A DNA stretch of 33,954 nucleotides from an uncultured Lachnospiraceae bacterium. Lineage in GTDB: Bacteria > Bacillota > Clostridia > Lachnospirales > Lachnospiraceae. Made by a program: the position numbers and the translations under genes. Positions within the stretch are counted from its first letter, which is position 1. Each line of letters opens with the position of its first letter. Below, piece by piece: positions 31,636 through 33,954 of the stretch. A model generated the notes under the pieces. That model did not search any database and had not been told where the DNA came from. It was given only the letters and a program-made list of their open reading frames with translations. The stretch is from NCBI GenBank assembly GCA_947589055.1, contig CANPZL010000026.1:1-33954 (forward strand), written 5' to 3'.

Positions 31636-31748
31636 ATTTAGTAGTAGTCCCCCTAATGAAAATGTGATAAAATGAGTTCAGTGATGCCTGCGTTTGCTTA
31701 AGGGCGGCATGGAATGAAAAAACATATTTATATAGAGAAGGAAATGCG

Positions 31749-33014
31749 ATGGCAAAAGAGAAAAAGCAAAAGACACAAGCGGAAGACGTGTCGAAGAAGC
31801 AAAAAAAAATAGTTGCGTTTAATATGAAAACAGAGACAGAGCCACCGAAACGCAAAAGAGGTGTTGGCCGACTGTTGATACTGGCGGTTGCAGCAATCGC
31901 AGTGTTCGTTGCAGTTATGCACCTGTATCAGATCCGCTCCTATAATGACTACGAAGTGATTTCCCGAACAGAGGTGGCGGATACTACCCAGATGGCATAT
32001 GCGGCCTATAATGGAGGTCTGATTAAATATAGTAAAGAAGGGATCACCTACCTGGATCATACAGGAGAGCCGGTCTGGGTAGAAGGCTATAAAATGAAGC
32101 AGCCCACGATAGCGATTTCAGGTGGTTATATAGCGCTAGCGGATTTGAATGGAAACAGTATCTATATTTTCAATGAAGAAGGAAAAGTAAGCTCACAGGA
32201 AATGCCGTATACGATCTGTAACGTTGACATCGCTTCTCAAGGGGTTTTTGCAGTTGTTCTGGAAAATGAGACAGAAAACTTTATAGAGTTATATGACAAA
32301 AACGGGAGAAATCTGGTGAAAATGCGTACGACGATTGCGGATAGCGGTTATCCGCTGGACATTGCGCTTTCCGAAGATGGAAAAAAGCTGATGACCAGTT
32401 ATATAACGGTTGATGGGATTGCGATTCAGAATTCCATAGCCGCTTATAATTTCAGTGAAGTAGGGCAAAATGAAACCGATCGTTTAGTAGGCGGCTTTAA
32501 TAATCTGGAAGACACCATTGTACCAAAGGTAGAGTTCTTAGATAATAATACGATTTGCGCCTTTGGAGATAATCAGTTTATTTTCTACAGCATGAAAGAA
32601 AAACCTAGCGAAAAAAGCAGAGTGACGGATTTAAATAGTGAAGTAAAAAGTATTTTTTATAACAGCAGGTATGTAGGGCTTGTAGAATCCGTTACATCTG
32701 GTTCCCCTGATGATTCAGAGGAAGAAGGACAATATCGGCTGCGGGTAATCGATTCAAACGGAAAGACTCATTTTTCAAAAACGATTGATTTTACTTATAA
32801 TAATATCTACGCAACCGAGAAAGAAATCATCATCGTTGGTTCATCGGAATCCAGAATCTATGATTTTCAGGGGAACCTTAAATTTTCCTATCGTTTTCCC
32901 GGAGAAGTTAAAAATATCATTCCCGCAGGACTTCCCCAGAGATATATTGTGGTTTATGATGATGCGACGGAATTGATCCGGCTGCAATTTACAAAGGAAG
33001 AAGAAGCACAGTAG
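31749..33014 (+). CDS. DUF5711-like membrane-anchored beta-propeller protein
   Basis: A 421-residue protein. A lysine-rich cytoplasmic N-terminus (KEKKQKTQAEDVSKKQKK) precedes one membrane helix (RLLILAVAAIAVFVAVMHLY), then an extracytoplasmic domain of repeated strands (GGYIALADLNGNSIYIFN; VFAVVLENETENFIELYDKN) typical of a WD-like propeller. The match to DUF5711 is from memory of the family in Lachnospiraceae. It lies between the LysM protein and CvpA, and the three may form a cell-envelope unit. A ribosome site (AGAGAAGGAAATGCG) precedes its ATG. Function unknown. Confidence 0.7.
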   Translation: MAKEKKQKTQAEDVSKKQKKIVAFNMKTETEPPKRKRGVGRLLILAVAAIAVFVAVMHLYQIRSYNDYEVISRTEVADTTQMAYAAYNGGLIKYSKEGITYLDHTGEPVWVEGYKMKQPTIAISGGYIALADLNGNSIYIFNEEGKVSSQEMPYTICNVDIASQGVFAVVLENETENFIELYDKNGRNLVKMRTTIADSGYPLDIALSEDGKKLMTSYITVDGIAIQNSIAAYNFSEVGQNETDRLVGGFNNLEDTIVPKVEFLDNNTICAFGDNQFIFYSMKEKPSEKSRVTDLNSEVKSIFYNSRYVGLVESVTSGSPDDSEEEGQYRLRVIDSNGKTHFSKTIDFTYNNIYATEKEIIIVGSSESRIYDFQGNLKFSYRFPGEVKNIIPAGLPQRYIVVYDDATELIRLQFTKEEEAQ

Positions 33015-33043
33015 AGAAAGACTGCATGATTTGCGGAGGGAAT

Positions 33044-33748
33044 ATGGATTCATTGACGATCATTCTTTTGATTATAGTATTGTTATGCATTTGGAGGGGA
33101 TATGTTCGTGGGCTGTTTCAGACCCTTGTCATTGCAGGAGCTATGATACTAGCTATGGTATTGTCCGCATATGCCTGTCCTTATGTAAGTAAGGTGTTGC
33201 AGGATCGTACCAAGCTGGATGAACGGATAGAAGCATCCATCATTGAACGGTTAGAATTGGATATGACACAGGCAATTCAAACGAAGAACGAAGAAATGCA
33301 GATGATCGACCGGTTACCGTTTCCGAATGTGATTAAGATGGCAGTAGTGAATAATAACAATTCAGATGTGTATGAGGGCTTTCAGGTACAGAGTTTTCAA
33401 GAGTATCTGGCCCATTATTTAAAGTGTGTTGTGATAAACTGTCTGTCTTATATCATAGTACAGGTAGTATTCACCGTTGGATTTCTTATATTGATCCATG
33501 TTACAAAGCTGTTGACAGAGATTCCGATCCTGCACGGTATCGACAAGGCGGGCGGGGTATTGCTTGGAATGATTCAGGCATTGGTTATTATATGGACTTT
33601 TTTTGTTTTGATTTCTCTGATCGGGAATACCCCTCTTGGCATATATGCATTTTCACAAATCAATAGCAATCCGGCGCTGGATTTTTTGTATGAGCATAAC
33701 CTGTTGATGAACACGATGACAGATGTGACAAAGATAATTTTTTCATAA
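33044..33748 (+). CDS. cvpA: CvpA family membrane protein
   Basis: A 234-residue protein starting MDSLTIILLIIVLLCIWRGY after GCGGAGGG; an in-frame ATG at 33026 is less likely. CvpA pattern: hydrophobic N-terminal helix followed by RGYVRGLFQTL, a long central loop (about residues 65-115), and C-terminal helices with DKAGGVLLGMIQALVIIW. CvpA was named for colicin V export but its general role is in envelope homeostasis. It lies 29 bp after the DUF5711-like gene on the same strand. Confidence 0.85.
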   Translation: MDSLTIILLIIVLLCIWRGYVRGLFQTLVIAGAMILAMVLSAYACPYVSKVLQDRTKLDERIEASIIERLELDMTQAIQTKNEEMQMIDRLPFPNVIKMAVVNNNNSDVYEGFQVQSFQEYLAHYLKCVVINCLSYIIVQVVFTVGFLILIHVTKLLTEIPILHGIDKAGGVLLGMIQALVIIWTFFVLISLIGNTPLGIYAFSQINSNPALDFLYEHNLLMNTMTDVTKIIFS

Positions 33749-33804
33749 TAAAAATATGAAAAAATCAATGCGGAAAAAAACTTGAAAAAAACCTGAAAAA
33801 ATTG

Positions 33805-33833
33805 TTGACAATGAATTTTCACAGTGATAAAAT
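33805..33833 (+). promoter_or_regulatory. Strong promoter at the right window edge
   Basis: TTGACA (33805-33810) and TAAAAT (33828-33833) are 17 bp apart, with an A-rich UP-like stretch upstream (33770-33802) and a 7-bp inverted repeat TGACAAT/ATTGTCA (33806-33812, 33832-33838) across it. The next 115 bp to the edge contain no start codon that opens a frame to the edge, so the transcribed gene lies outside the window. Confidence 0.75.
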
Positions 33834-33954
33834 TGTCATTGCTGACGCAGAAAAAGGCGTAGCATATTTGTATCCGTACCATGACAACAGAACAATAAGA
33901 CAACCCTGAAAATTCAAGAGAAGATTCAGAAAAACGGACAGCCGAAGGAAGCAG

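Noticed and set aside
33878..33954. Possible coding start at the ATG near 33879
   Set aside because: The frame stops after five codons; the following open frames lack any start codon within the window.

Overview
The window looks like the genome of a spore-forming, gut-type Firmicute of the class Clostridia, most likely Lachnospiraceae. The evidence is spore genes (cotJA, cotJB, split cotJC, a YyaC-type spore protease), a DUF5711-like protein, a LysM membrane protein typical of that family, AT-leaning codons and strong GGAGG ribosome sites. Everything here was read by eye from sequence; no search was run.

Region 1 (1 to about 10,320) is the right part of an integrative conjugative or mobilizable element, all on the + strand and visibly more AT-rich than what follows. 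In order it holds an ArdC-like metallopeptidase with polyvalent C-terminal domains (cut by the window edge), a Toprim/DUF3991-like protein, a probable oriT, MobC, a relaxase, a repeat-helix protein, a 59-residue overlapping ORF, a DUF3801/PcfB-like protein, a VirD4/TraG coupling ATPase, a double-SpoVG protein with a lysine/alanine-rich tail, and two unknown ORFs. The mating-pore genes and integrase are not in view and may lie to the left.

Region 2 (10,342 to 18,432) is the main discovery. The spore coat operon cotJA-cotJB-cotJC (- strand) is interrupted inside cotJC by a 7,315-bp segment. Its two ends share the 6-bp core ACCACC. Joining the two cotJC pieces at that core restores the family sequence exactly and in frame. 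Joining the two element ends gives a near-perfect palindrome, as expected of a serine-recombinase attP. The element carries a 409-residue serine recombinase that ends beside one att site, an XRE-cupin regulator with potABCD (polyamine uptake), and an AI-2E family permease. The recombinase has a candidate sigma-E-like promoter with the same geometry as candidates upstream of cotJA and yyaC, so a skin-like, sporulation-linked excision is plausible. However, cotJC is also lost beyond about codon 65, next to the conjugative element, so excision alone would not restore a full gene in the present arrangement.

Region 3 (18,528 to 33,954) is ordinary chromosome: a histidine phosphatase divergent from a NUDIX hydrolase, a MATE exporter, a cysteine-peptidase-like protein, a two-component system with a large sensor kinase, a CBS-domain protein with a long repeat-containing structured leader, a coiled-coil membrane protein, a GNAT remnant, an autoinhibited-type Fic protein, YyaC, a degenerate-JAMM/LysM protein, a DUF5711-like protein and CvpA. 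A strong promoter of unknown target sits at the right edge.
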